64,000 bases of DNA from positions 75,251 through 139,250 of the forward strand of contig DASQKI010000038.1 of NCBI GenBank assembly GCA_035630615.1, in the 5' to 3' direction. The notes under the pieces were generated by a model that saw only the letters and a list, made by a program, of their open reading frames with translations, was not told the origin of the DNA and ran no database searches. The first letter of the stretch is position 1. The number at the start of each line of letters is the position of its first letter. Both the position numbers and the translations under genes were made by a program. This stretch comes from DATFRX01 sp035630615 (GTDB lineage Bacteria; Actinomycetota; Actinomycetes; Propionibacteriales; Nocardioidaceae). This document shows positions 1-8,173 of this stretch, piece by piece.

Positions 1-93
1 GATGCCGGTCAACGGGGGGATCCAGTCCCACGATTGCCTCGTGCGAGGCTTTCCACCCTCTGCGCTCGCTGCGATTCTCTCGTCAGTAGCCAT
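1..93 (-). CDS. Possible 5' end of a gene running off the left edge
   Basis: On the minus strand an ATG at 93 opens a frame that stays open to the window edge and begins MATDERIAASAEGG. About 31 codons are visible and I do not recognise a family. There is no clear Shine-Dalgarno sequence, so a leaderless transcript or a different start is possible. A second minus frame is also open here and reads KASHEAIVGLDPPVDRH, which looks equally protein-like. The choice between them is unresolved. A dyad at 105-127 lies directly upstream, which favours a promoter facing left. Confidence 0.3.
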   Translation of the reverse strand, partial: MATDERIAASAEGGKPRTRQSWDWIPPLTGI

Positions 94-104
94 GGCGCCA
101 ATGT

Positions 105-127
105 GAGGACGTTGGACCCTGACGTCC
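105..127. promoter_or_regulatory. Dyad related to the GGGWCCWWCGRCCCT element
   Basis: GGACGT and ACGTCC form perfect 6-bp arms (107-112 and 122-127) around TGGACCCTG. Read on the other strand, the core GGGTCCAACG matches 12 of 15 positions of the element seen exactly at 19045-19059. It sits just upstream of the possible leftward gene. Function is inferred from recurrence only. Confidence 0.4.
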
Positions 128-177
128 AGTGGCCAAAGCCCCCACCGCTGCGGGAAATCGGCCCGATGCCGTCACTG

Positions 178-492
178 CTACCGGAATCTCAGCTGCGTTC
201 GGTGTCGTAGGCCGGCTGTCACTCTCGCCGCGCCAGCACGGTGCGTGACAGCTGCGGGTAGGTTGCGCGATACCCGCGCCAGCGAGCGATCGGAGCGAGC
301 GAGCCCGAACAGCGTTTCGGTCATGTGGGCGAAGCGCTCGCCCGGTGTGGTCTCCACTCGCACCCGGGCATCCCGATCGGTCCAAGGAAGCTCGAGAATC
401 GTCGCGCGCTCACCGGTGACCGGATTCTCCCAAACGTCGCCGATTCGGATCGGTGTCAGATCGGCCGGCACATTCGGGTCAGGATGCGACAT
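178..492 (-). pseudogene. Cupin-fold protein relic with the barrel core deleted
   Basis: The start IRIGDVWENPVTGERATILE is typical of the first strands of small actinobacterial cupin proteins. It jumps directly to VRVETTPGERFAHMTETLFGLA, which is the motif these proteins carry near the end of the barrel. The intervening segment with the metal-binding His/Glu residues is absent, so roughly 60-70 residues appear excised in frame. After LFGLARSD the sequence no longer resembles the family and is Arg/Ala-rich, suggesting a frameshift before the TAG stop. No good ribosome site precedes the ATG. I read it as a non-functional remnant; the family assignment rests on remembered motifs. Confidence 0.55.
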
Positions 493-560
493 GAGCCAGA
501 TTCTGGGTCAGCTGAACCCGGCCCATCAAGAGGCCAAAGCCCCGGGCCATTCGAGGCGCC

Positions 561-1973
561 TCAGGCGACCGGCCGTCCGTCGTCGAAGAGCCGGGGCACC
601 TTGTGATTGGCCAAGAACACGTCGTCTGGGTCGACCGCGCATCGGATCCCCGCCAACTGCAGCCACACCTCGTCGGAGTACGCCGACCGTGGGTCGATCG
701 CGTTCTCGCTGAAGTTGAGGTAGCTGCAGTCGTTCGTCCACGGCGCCAGCGCTGAGGTGAAGCGAGCCGCGTCTACGTGGCCCTGCGACGCCATCTCCGG
801 AGTGGCCGCGATGGCCGCACCGAAGCAGGCGAATTGCGCGTCGAGCTTCGACAGCGCGCCGCCTCCCTCGTGGGGGCGACCCAGGGCGCCTCCAAGCTGG
901 CGCAGCTCGGAGATCAGCAGGGAGCTTTCCGCTTCCGGACCTACCGCCGAGAGGAGCGCGTCGACCCCGGCGTCCGGCAGCGCGTCGAGCATGCTGGCGG
1001 ACGAGACCGCCGGGGTCGGGCCCTCGGGGTCCATGTGCAGGCGGGAGAGCGATCGCGCCGGAACCCGGTCGAAGGTGTCGATCTCCGGCTGCACGGCGCG
1101 CAACCCCGCGAGCAGCTCGCGACCCCGATCGTCCGAGCCGAGGACGGCACCGTCGATCATGACCAGGTTTCGGCCGCGCACGATCTCCGGGATGTCGGGA
1201 AGCGGAGGCAGCCTCAGGATGCGGAACGACGTGGTCACCTCGTCCGGCGCCGCAGGAGCCCACGCGGCCCATGCTCGCAGCACTTTCTCGGCGTCGGCGA
1301 TGTCCCAGACCAGCATGCCGGCGTATGTCGTCTCGACCGGGTACAGCTGGAACTCCAGCGCCGTCGCCACACCGAAGTTTCCGCCGCCGCCGCGGAGAGC
1401 CCAGAACAGCGGCGCCTCGTGATTTGCATCCGCGCGAACGACGGTCCCGTCGCCGATGACCACCTCGACCGCGGTCAGGCTGTTGCAAGCCAAGCCGAGC
1501 TGCCGGGCGTACCAACCCGTGCCACCGCCCAACGAATAGCCCGCGATGCCTACGTCGGGCGAAGACCCGTGCAGCGTCGCGAGGCCGTGCTCCGCGGCAG
1601 CCTCGACCGCAGGCAGCCACATCGCCCCGCCCTCGACGCGAGCCCTTCGGCGCGCCGGGTCGACCGTGACCTTGTTCATCTCCGACATACGGACAATGAC
1701 GGCGTTGTCGAGGCCCCGAGCGGCGAGCGGACCCGGATTGTGGCCGGTGCTCTGCGGCGCGACCACGAGTCCGTTCTCGGCGGCGATGCGTACGAGTGCC
1801 GAGACCTCGGCTGCCGTCTGCGGCAGAGCGACCGCGGCCGGTCGCTGATCGACAGCGACATTCCAGGGCATCCGAGCCTCGTCATACGCTGGATCGCCCG
1901 GAAGGTAGACGCGCCCACCGGCGAGGCCCCGCAAGGCGGCGGCGACCGGTTCTGCGGCGGATTCGATGGCCAT
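561..1973 (-). CDS. FAD-linked oxidase of the berberine bridge enzyme type
   Basis: The protein has 470 residues. An N-terminal FAD-binding domain carries QSTGHNPGPL (His78 is the likely covalent FAD attachment point), GGGTGWYARQLGLACNSL and RGGGGNFGVATALEF. The C-terminal part has the SYLNF and ANHKVPRLF signatures of the BBE domain. The cysteine that gives bicovalent FAD in plant enzymes is replaced here (GSSPDVG), so at most a single His link is expected. It probably oxidises an alcohol, sugar or secondary metabolite with O2; the substrate is unknown. The ATG at 1973 is preferred over upstream frames because GGGAG lies about 7 bases before it. The gene is transcribed away from the broken peptidase at 2221, and a paralogue lies at 60726-62066. 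Confidence 0.85.
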   Translation of the reverse strand: MAIESAAEPVAAALRGLAGGRVYLPGDPAYDEARMPWNVAVDQRPAAVALPQTAAEVSALVRIAAENGLVVAPQSTGHNPGPLAARGLDNAVIVRMSEMNKVTVDPARRRARVEGGAMWLPAVEAAAEHGLATLHGSSPDVGIAGYSLGGGTGWYARQLGLACNSLTAVEVVIGDGTVVRADANHEAPLFWALRGGGGNFGVATALEFQLYPVETTYAGMLVWDIADAEKVLRAWAAWAPAAPDEVTTSFRILRLPPLPDIPEIVRGRNLVMIDGAVLGSDDRGRELLAGLRAVQPEIDTFDRVPARSLSRLHMDPEGPTPAVSSASMLDALPDAGVDALLSAVGPEAESSLLISELRQLGGALGRPHEGGGALSKLDAQFACFGAAIAATPEMASQGHVDAARFTSALAPWTNDCSYLNFSENAIDPRSAYSDEVWLQLAGIRCAVDPDDVFLANHKVPRLFDDGRPVA

Positions 1974-2220
1974 ATGTGACTCCCAGTCGATCTCGGTGAT
2001 TCGGCTTCCCCCGGGCGGACGATCGTCGGCACAGGGTCGGCCGCCTTCCCAGGTCGAGGAGCGACCAGCGTCGACGATTGATACCCGGCCCGCATGGACG
2101 TCGAGGCCGCGAACGGCCGCATTTGGCCGTTCGATAGCCATTCGAATCCCCGGAATCAGGCGTATCCTGCCCCATGGCATGTCTCGTCCGCATCATGCCA
2201 CCCGCGGGGAGCCCGCCGTC

Positions 2221-3654
2221 ATGACTATGTCCCGTTCTGCTCGCGCGCTGGCAGCCGGCGCCGCGTTCGCTTCACTCGCCGCCGTCGTCCCGACGGTCGC
2301 CGAGGCCAGTTCGGCCAGCCCCTCCGGTGATCAAGGAGCGCCCGGGATCGGCGACCCGTACTTACCGTTGGAAGGCAATGGCGGTTACGACGTCCGCCAC
2401 TACGACCTGAGCTTCTCCTACGACCCGCGACCGACCGCCTCGACGGCGTCAACGTGATCCGCGCCAGGGCAACGCAAGACCTCTCGCGTTTCGACCTCGA
2501 CCTACAGCAGCTCGACGTCAGCGCGGTCACGGTCAACGATGAAGCCGCCGCCTTCACCCGGGAGGCCAGGAGCTGCAGATCACGCCGAGCAACCGGATCC
2601 GCAATGGCGCCACCTTCAACGTGGCCGTGACATACGGCGGCGTGCCGGAGACGATCGTCGGCTCGCCCATCGTGTTCGGGTCGCCGTACGGATTCCTGCA
2701 CACTCCGGACGGCGCGTTCATGGGCGACGAGCCCAACGTCACGTCGACCTGGAGCCCGCTCAACGACCACCCGAGCGACAAGGCGACGTGGACCTTCCGG
2801 GTGACGGTGCCCGAGGGATTGGGTGTCGTCGCCAACGGTCGCCTCGTCTCGCAGTCAACCGCCAATGGGCAGTCGACGTCGTCTGGGACGAGCCGTACCC
2901 GATGTCCAACTACCTCGCCACCGCGGACATCGGCCACTGGGTGATCCGGACCGGCGAGACGCCGGGTGGCATCCCCTCGACCGTGGCCGTCGATCCCGCG
3001 ATCATCGCCAACAACCCCAACGCGGTCGACTACTACTTCGACAGCACTGCCGAGGCGACCGACCTCTGGAACGACACCTTCGGGCCGTACCCGTTCGACT
3101 CGACCGGCGCGATCGAGGACGCTCGCTACAACGGCCAACCTCTCGGGTTCTCGCTGGAGACCCAGACGCGTCCGATCTACTCGGGCTTCCGCAGCACCTC
3201 GACGATCGCTCACGAGCAAGCGCACCAGTGGTACGGCGACAGCGTCTCGGTGCGGACCTGGGACAGCATCTGGCTCAACGAGGGCTTCGCCTCGTTCGCC
3301 CAGTACCTGTGGCTCGACCACCTCGGGACCCGCACTGCGCACGAGTCGTTCCTGCTCGACTACAGCCGCAAGAAGAACGATCCGTTCTGGGACACCGTGA
3401 TCGCCGACCCGCAGCGAGACACGATGTTCGCCAACGCCGTCTACCGACGCGGAGCGATGACGCTGCAGGCACTGAGGGAGAAGATCGGCGACGATCCGTT
3501 CTTCCAGATCCTGCGTACGTGGGCCGCGCAGCACCGCTACGGCACGGCGACCACCGAGCACTTCACCGCCTTGTCAGAGCAGATCTCGGGTCAGGACCTC
3601 GACTCGTTCTTCCAGACCTGGCTGTATTCCTCGGGCAAACCAACCAGTTGGTGA
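2221..3654 (+). pseudogene. Secreted M1-family metallopeptidase, broken by three -1 frameshifts
   Basis: Starting at ATG 2221 (GGGGAG upstream) there is a signal peptide, then YDVRHYDLSFSYDP, the usual N-terminus of secreted actinobacterial M1 aminopeptidases. The homologous reading jumps frame near 2428, near 2565 and near 2885, each time consistent with one missing base. The three shifts together return to the original frame. The last part is intact: STIAHEQAHQWYGD supplies the HExxH zinc site, NEGFASFAQYLW supplies the third zinc ligand Glu, and LGFSLETQTRPIYS stands where GAMEN-type sequence occurs in other M1 enzymes. It ends naturally at WLYSSGKPTSW. It is either a young pseudogene or a set of base-call errors in G/C runs. 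An intact version would be an exported peptidase. Confidence 0.8.
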
Positions 3655-3690
3655 CTCGGGCTTTCTGCCGGACCTTCAGGCAGCCCTGGA

Positions 3691-4083
3691 CTAGGGCTCG
3701 AGCGAACTCGGATCGGCTGGGATGTCGACCGCGTGCTCCTGGAGCGCCGCGAGTGGCACGACCGTCAGCGCTTCCTCATTGGTGGAGGCGAGCACGACCG
3801 GCGCCGCGACACCGTCGACGTGGGCTCGCGCCCAGTTGAGCGCCGTCACGCACCAGCGGTCGCCCGGCGACAGCCCGAGAAAGCTGTACTCAGGTCTTGG
3901 TGTCGAGAGGTCGTTGCCGATGCCCCGCTGGTGGTCGAGAAACTCCGCCGTGACGACCGCGCAAATGGTGTGGCTGCCGGGATCCTCCGGGCCGGCGCTG
4001 CAGCAGCCATCCCGGAAGAAGCCGGTGACCGGCTCGGTGCCACACGGCTCCAGCTCCCCACCCAGAACATTGCGCTGTGTCAT
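3691..4083 (-). CDS. DUF2237 family protein
   Basis: This 130-residue protein matches DUF2237 along its length: NVLGGELEPCGTEPVTGFFR, DGCC, GPEDPGSHTICAVVTAEFL, GNDLSTPRPEYSFLGLSPGD and RWCVTALNWA. The family is widespread, small and cytoplasmic, with conserved cysteines (positions 14, 27, 28, 41 and 78 here). No biochemical role is known to me. It converges with the broken M1 gene (37 bp between stops) and diverges from zwf at 4237. A short hairpin, AGCCCT/AGGGCT at 3682-3698, overlaps its stop and may help terminate transcription from both sides. Confidence 0.85.
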   Translation of the reverse strand: MTQRNVLGGELEPCGTEPVTGFFRDGCCSAGPEDPGSHTICAVVTAEFLDHQRGIGNDLSTPRPEYSFLGLSPGDRWCVTALNWARAHVDGVAAPVVLASTNEEALTVVPLAALQEHAVDIPADPSSLEP

Positions 4084-4153
4084 ATAACCAGCATCTCGCA
4101 GAGCGATCGGGCCGGCCAAACGACGTAACCCGCAGCAAGCGGTTGCGGTCAGA

Positions 4154-4170
4154 TCACCCTGCATGGGCGA
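4154..4170. promoter_or_regulatory. TCACC-N7-GGCGA dyad upstream of zwf
   Basis: TCACCCTGCATGGGCGA has the same 5-7-5 geometry as the dyads at 11453, 15806, 48544 and 52589, with one base off in the right arm. Its right edge is 66 nt from the zwf start, close to the 58-69 nt seen for three of the other sites. It is the weakest member of the set. Confidence 0.35.
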
Positions 4171-4236
4171 CGCGGGTAGGACAGGCGTGGGACATCGTGG
4201 CTTCGTGACCGACGTCCGTACCGACGCACGAGGCTG

Positions 4237-5634
4237 ATGATGACGACAAATGGTAGTGAAGCCCGGCCAGCTGACGTTTTGGTGGTGTTTGGGATCACGG
4301 GGGACCTGGCGAAGGTGATGACGTTTCGGTCGCTTTATCGGCTCGAGGCACGCGGCCTGCTGACGTGTCCGGTCGTCGGTGTCGCCGTCGACGACTGGGA
4401 CGCCAAGCGACTCGTGGAGCGCGCGCGCGAGTCGATCGTCGGCACTGGTGAGGAACTCGACGAGGCGGTGTTCGCGCGATTCGCCGAGCGGCTGTCGTAC
4501 GTGAGTGGCGACTTCACCGATGCCGGCACCTACCAGCGCGTCGCCGCTGCGATCAAGGGACGGGAGACTCCGGTCTTCTACCTCGAGATCCCACCGTTCC
4601 TGTTCGGCAAGGTCATCGGACAACTCTCCGAAGCCGGTCTGACGGCAAACGGCCGGGTCGTCATCGAGAAGCCGTTCGGCCACGACCTCGAGTCGGCTCG
4701 TGCCCTCGCCGCGGAGTTGCACCAGTACATCGACGAGTCCCAGCTGTTTCGGATCGACCACTATCTCGGGAAGATGGGCGTCGAAGAGGCTCTCTACATA
4801 CGGTTCGCCAACGCCATCCTCGAGCCGGTCTGGAATCGCAACTACGTCGAATGCGTGCAGATCACCATGGCGGAAAGCTTCGGGGTCGAGGATCGCGGTC
4901 ACTTCTACGATCCCGTCGGAGCGCTGCGCGACGTGGTCGTCAACCACCTCATGCAGGTCGTGTCGGTGGGCGCGATGGAGGCTCCCTCGCGCCGCGACAT
5001 CATCAAGGACACCCAGGTCGCCCTTTTCAAGGCCATGCCCGACGCGGACCCCAGCAACTATGTGCGCGGACAGTACGACGGCTATCGCGACATCGACGGT
5101 GTCGCCGACGACTCGACCACCGAGACGTTCGCGGCGCTCCGTCTCGACATCGACAACTGGCGCTGGTCCGGCGTCCCCATCTTCATCCGGGCCGGCAAGT
5201 GCCTCGCCACCACCCAGACCGAGCTTCGCCTCGTGTTCAAGAAGCCCCCGCGGCTCGGCTTCGGCTTCGGCGGCGACCGCGCGCCCAAGCCCGATCAGCT
5301 GGTCATCCGGCTGGACCCGTCGACGGGGGTTCGGATCACCGCAGACGCGCGTCGAGCCGATGCTGATGGGCCCCAGGCGGTCGATCTCGACGTGGAGTTC
5401 GCGGAGGCCGGCGGGGAGGGGCCCACGCCGTACGAGGTGTTGTTACACGCGGCCATGGTCGGCGAGACGAATCGGTTCAAACGGCAGGACTCCGTCGAGG
5501 AAACCTGGCGGATCATGCAGCCGCTCCTGGACAAGCCGCCGCCGGTCCACCCGTACACCCCAGGCTCGTGGGGTCCAAAGGCCGCCGACGACCTCACGGC
5601 CGCATTCGGTGGCTGGGAGGATCCCTGGGTCTGA
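4237..5634 (+). CDS. zwf: Glucose-6-phosphate dehydrogenase, first copy
   Basis: The 465-residue enzyme oxidises glucose 6-phosphate to 6-phosphoglucono-1,5-lactone with NAD(P)+, the entry step of the oxidative pentose phosphate pathway. GITGDLAK at residues 19-26 is the dinucleotide-binding turn. VIEKPFGHD and FRIDHYLGK (residues 171-179) hold the substrate-binding Lys and the catalytic His region. The C-terminal EETWRIMQPLLD is also typical. Tandem ATG codons at 4237 and 4240 leave the exact start open. It diverges from DUF2237 and converges with the epimerase at 5647, 12 bp away. It is a diverged paralogue of 43309-44718, so it is probably used under different conditions. A candidate dyad lies at 4154-4170. 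Confidence 0.95.
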   Translation: MMTTNGSEARPADVLVVFGITGDLAKVMTFRSLYRLEARGLLTCPVVGVAVDDWDAKRLVERARESIVGTGEELDEAVFARFAERLSYVSGDFTDAGTYQRVAAAIKGRETPVFYLEIPPFLFGKVIGQLSEAGLTANGRVVIEKPFGHDLESARALAAELHQYIDESQLFRIDHYLGKMGVEEALYIRFANAILEPVWNRNYVECVQITMAESFGVEDRGHFYDPVGALRDVVVNHLMQVVSVGAMEAPSRRDIIKDTQVALFKAMPDADPSNYVRGQYDGYRDIDGVADDSTTETFAALRLDIDNWRWSGVPIFIRAGKCLATTQTELRLVFKKPPRLGFGFGGDRAPKPDQLVIRLDPSTGVRITADARRADADGPQAVDLDVEFAEAGGEGPTPYEVLLHAAMVGETNRFKRQDSVEETWRIMQPLLDKPPPVHPYTPGSWGPKAADDLTAAFGGWEDPWV

Positions 5635-5646
5635 CCGGCCGCGGAT

Positions 5647-6600
5647 TCACCCGGCTTTCGACGACTCCGGTCGCAGCCCCCATCTCGACTGCCAGGACTG
5701 ACCGGGATCGAGCTCGATCAGGTCCGTTCCGGTACGCAGCGCATCAGGTGGACACGTCATCGGTTCGACCGCGACCGCCGTCCGTCGTCGTCCGGGGTCA
5801 CTGACCAGGTCCGCGGTGTAGACCATCAGATAGCGATACCCGTCGTCGATCCACAGCTGGACCGAGCGGTCGCCGGTCGGATCGCTGAGCACCGCGATCG
5901 CACGGCCGTCGTCGCCTCGGACGAGGTCGCCGAAGGCGGTGTCCAGCCGGGTGGTCCCGATCCTGCGCGGCTGGGCGAAGTCCAAGGGAGTCGCCGCTAC
6001 CGGAACCGTCGTCGGTTGCTCGCCCGAGCCGTTCGGGTCGAGGTACGTGGTCGCAGGCACCGTCAGGTCGAGCCCGTCAATCGCGGTCGCTCCGAGGCCG
6101 AGGTACGGATGGAAGCCGACCCCGAACGGCGCTCGCTCGGTGCCCACGTTACTCGCCCGGAACGTGGCGGTGAGACCCGAATCGTCCAGCTCGTAGGTGA
6201 GCTCGAGGTCGAGTTGCCACTCGTACCCGGGCTGTGGCCGCACCGGGTAGGCCAGCGTCACAGACGCCGGTGCATGGGTGACGAGCGACCAGTCCGACCA
6301 TCGCACCAGACCATGGATCGCATCGTGTCGGCTCGGCTCGTTGAGCGGCGCCTGACACTCGTGTCCGCCGTATCGGTAACTGCCGTCGGTGAGGCGGTTG
6401 GGCCACGGCGCGAGCACCTGCCCCCGACCGTCGCGCGCCCGCTCGTCGATGCCGAAGCCGTCGATCACGTCCCGTCCGTCGACGGTATAGCCGCGCAGTG
6501 TGGCGCCCACCTGGGTGACGTGAGCCCGCGAGCCGCCGTGGGCGATGACGTGCTGGTCGCCGGACGGCAGCCTGCCGTCGGACGGAACGTCGATGCTCAT
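5647..6600 (-). CDS. Aldose 1-epimerase family protein
   Basis: The 317-residue protein belongs to the galactose mutarotase-like fold, which interconverts alpha and beta anomers of free sugars or sugar phosphates. HDAIHGLVRWSDW and GVGFHPYLGL carry the two conserved histidines, and VAVEPMTCPPDA carries the catalytic Glu. APWPNRLTDGSY is the usual Arg-containing substrate segment. I chose ATG 6600; a TTG at 6612 overlapping the upstream stop would add four residues. It is the last gene of the minus-strand operon that starts with GH15 at 11383. Following a glucoamylase-like enzyme, it may equilibrate released glucose. Confidence 0.85.
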   Translation of the reverse strand: MSIDVPSDGRLPSGDQHVIAHGGSRAHVTQVGATLRGYTVDGRDVIDGFGIDERARDGRGQVLAPWPNRLTDGSYRYGGHECQAPLNEPSRHDAIHGLVRWSDWSLVTHAPASVTLAYPVRPQPGYEWQLDLELTYELDDSGLTATFRASNVGTERAPFGVGFHPYLGLGATAIDGLDLTVPATTYLDPNGSGEQPTTVPVAATPLDFAQPRRIGTTRLDTAFGDLVRGDDGRAIAVLSDPTGDRSVQLWIDDGYRYLMVYTADLVSDPGRRRTAVAVEPMTCPPDALRTGTDLIELDPGQSWQSRWGLRPESSKAG

Positions 6601-6608
6601 CGGCCGAC

Positions 6609-8162
6609 TCAACCCATGCGGGCGAGCAGATGGTCGCCGACCCGGAGGGCGTTGGCCATGGCCGTGAGCGCCGGATTGACCGCGCCGATGCTCGGGAAGA
6701 AGCTCGTGTCGACGACGTAGAGATTGTCGAGCTCGTGGGCCTTGCAGTCGGCGTCGAGCACCGATGTCGCCGGGTCGCTTCCGAACCGTACGGTCCCGGC
6801 TTGATGCGCGCAGCCGGCCACGGGGATGTCGTTCTTCATGTACACGTCGCGTGGGATCAGGTGGTGGGGATGCATGCCCAGGTGGCTGAGGTTCTTCTTG
6901 ACCCGGTGATAGAGCTGCTCCATCGGCTCCTGGTTGTTCGGGATGTAGCTGAGCACGACATTGCCGTCGGCGTCGAGGGTCACTCGGTTGTCGGGGTCCG
7001 GCAGGTCTTCGACGGAGAGCCAGAAGTCGACAGCTCGCTCGGCGACGTCGGCGAGCATGAGCGTCGGCGCTAGTCGGGTCTCGAGGGGTTTCTCCCCTCG
7101 GTACATAGGCGCCGACGACTTGCCGACCATCTGCAGGTTGCCCATCGGAAACTCGAAGTCGTCGTCGCCGAAGTAGTAGTCGTTCATGCCGAGGGTCTTC
7201 TGGAAGCGCGTGTCGTTCTTCTCCGTCGAGATCGCGAGGAATGCGCGACTGTTGTGGAAGACATAGTTGCGTCCGACCTGGCCGGAACCGTTGGCCAGAC
7301 CGTTCGGGTGTCGGTCGCCGGCGCTGGACAGCAACAGCTTGGCCGAGTTGACCGCGCCGGCCGACACGACGACCAGGTCACCGGTGAAGCGAGACTCGGC
7401 GCCATCGACGGCGGCGACGACCGCGGCGACCGAATGCCCCGACGCGTCCGTCTCCAGCCGGAGAACCTCGGTGTTGCGGAGGAGCGTCACGTTGTCGTGC
7501 CGGAGGGCCGGACGTACGGCGATGACGTCGGCATCAGACTTGGCATGCACCAAGCATGCGAATCCGTCGCAGGTCGCGCACCGGATGCACGCACTGAATG
7601 CCGGATCGGCCTCGTCGAGCATGATCCCGCACGGTGAGTGGAACGGATGCAGGCCAAGGCTTGCCATGTCGTCGAACAGTCGCTGGATGCGTGGCTCGTG
7701 CGAGACCGGAGGGTACGGGTACGCCGCCGAGGCGGGCGGTTCGGTGGGATCCTCCCCACGGGCGCCATGCACCTGGTAGAGATGCTCGGCCTGGGTGTAG
7801 TACGGCTCGAGCGTGGCGTAGTCGATCGGCCAGGCCGGCGAGATGCCGTCGTGGTGCTTGAGCTCCTCGAAGTCGCGCTCGCGCAGCCGATACAGTGCGG
7901 CGCCGTAGAACTTCGTCGCGCCGCCCACGAAGTAGTGGACCTGGGGCTGGAAGGAGTTGCCGTCCCTGTCATACCACGTGTCCGTGGAGACATACCGGTT
8001 GTCGACGAACACGGCCTCCGCGTCCCAGTTCTCCACCTCACGCGGCAGCCAGTCGCCGCGCTCCAGGACCAGCACGCGCTTGCCGGACGGCGCGAGTCGG
8101 TGCGCCAGGGTGCCACCACCTGCTCCCGAGCCGACGATGATGACGTCGTAGTGGTCGGCCAT
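6609..8162 (-). CDS. GMC-family FAD-dependent oxidoreductase
   Basis: The 517-residue protein starts at ATG 8162 with a strong GGAGGG site 7 bases upstream. The N-terminus DVIIVGSGAGGGTLAHRLA is a Rossmann FAD-binding motif. The C-terminus AHQAGTVRFGSDP and VNPALTAMANALRVGDHLL carry the active-site His and Asn typical of glucose-methanol-choline oxidoreductases. Its sequence is closer to bacterial sugar/cholesterol-type dehydrogenases than to choline dehydrogenase, and the substrate is not determinable. A cysteine-rich stretch CIRCATCDGFACLVHAKSDAD at about residue 192 is common in this subgroup. It sits 11 bp behind the NDH-2 gene, so electrons from its substrate may enter the same respiratory chain. 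Confidence 0.85.
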   Translation of the reverse strand: MADHYDVIIVGSGAGGGTLAHRLAPSGKRVLVLERGDWLPREVENWDAEAVFVDNRYVSTDTWYDRDGNSFQPQVHYFVGGATKFYGAALYRLRERDFEELKHHDGISPAWPIDYATLEPYYTQAEHLYQVHGARGEDPTEPPASAAYPYPPVSHEPRIQRLFDDMASLGLHPFHSPCGIMLDEADPAFSACIRCATCDGFACLVHAKSDADVIAVRPALRHDNVTLLRNTEVLRLETDASGHSVAAVVAAVDGAESRFTGDLVVVSAGAVNSAKLLLSSAGDRHPNGLANGSGQVGRNYVFHNSRAFLAISTEKNDTRFQKTLGMNDYYFGDDDFEFPMGNLQMVGKSSAPMYRGEKPLETRLAPTLMLADVAERAVDFWLSVEDLPDPDNRVTLDADGNVVLSYIPNNQEPMEQLYHRVKKNLSHLGMHPHHLIPRDVYMKNDIPVAGCAHQAGTVRFGSDPATSVLDADCKAHELDNLYVVDTSFFPSIGAVNPALTAMANALRVGDHLLARMG

Positions 8163-8173
8163 GGTGTCCCTCC

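Noticed and set aside
1974..2180. N-terminal extension of the first BBE oxidase
   Set aside because: The extension lacks homology. The ATG at 1973 has a clear ribosome site and matches the expected N-terminus.
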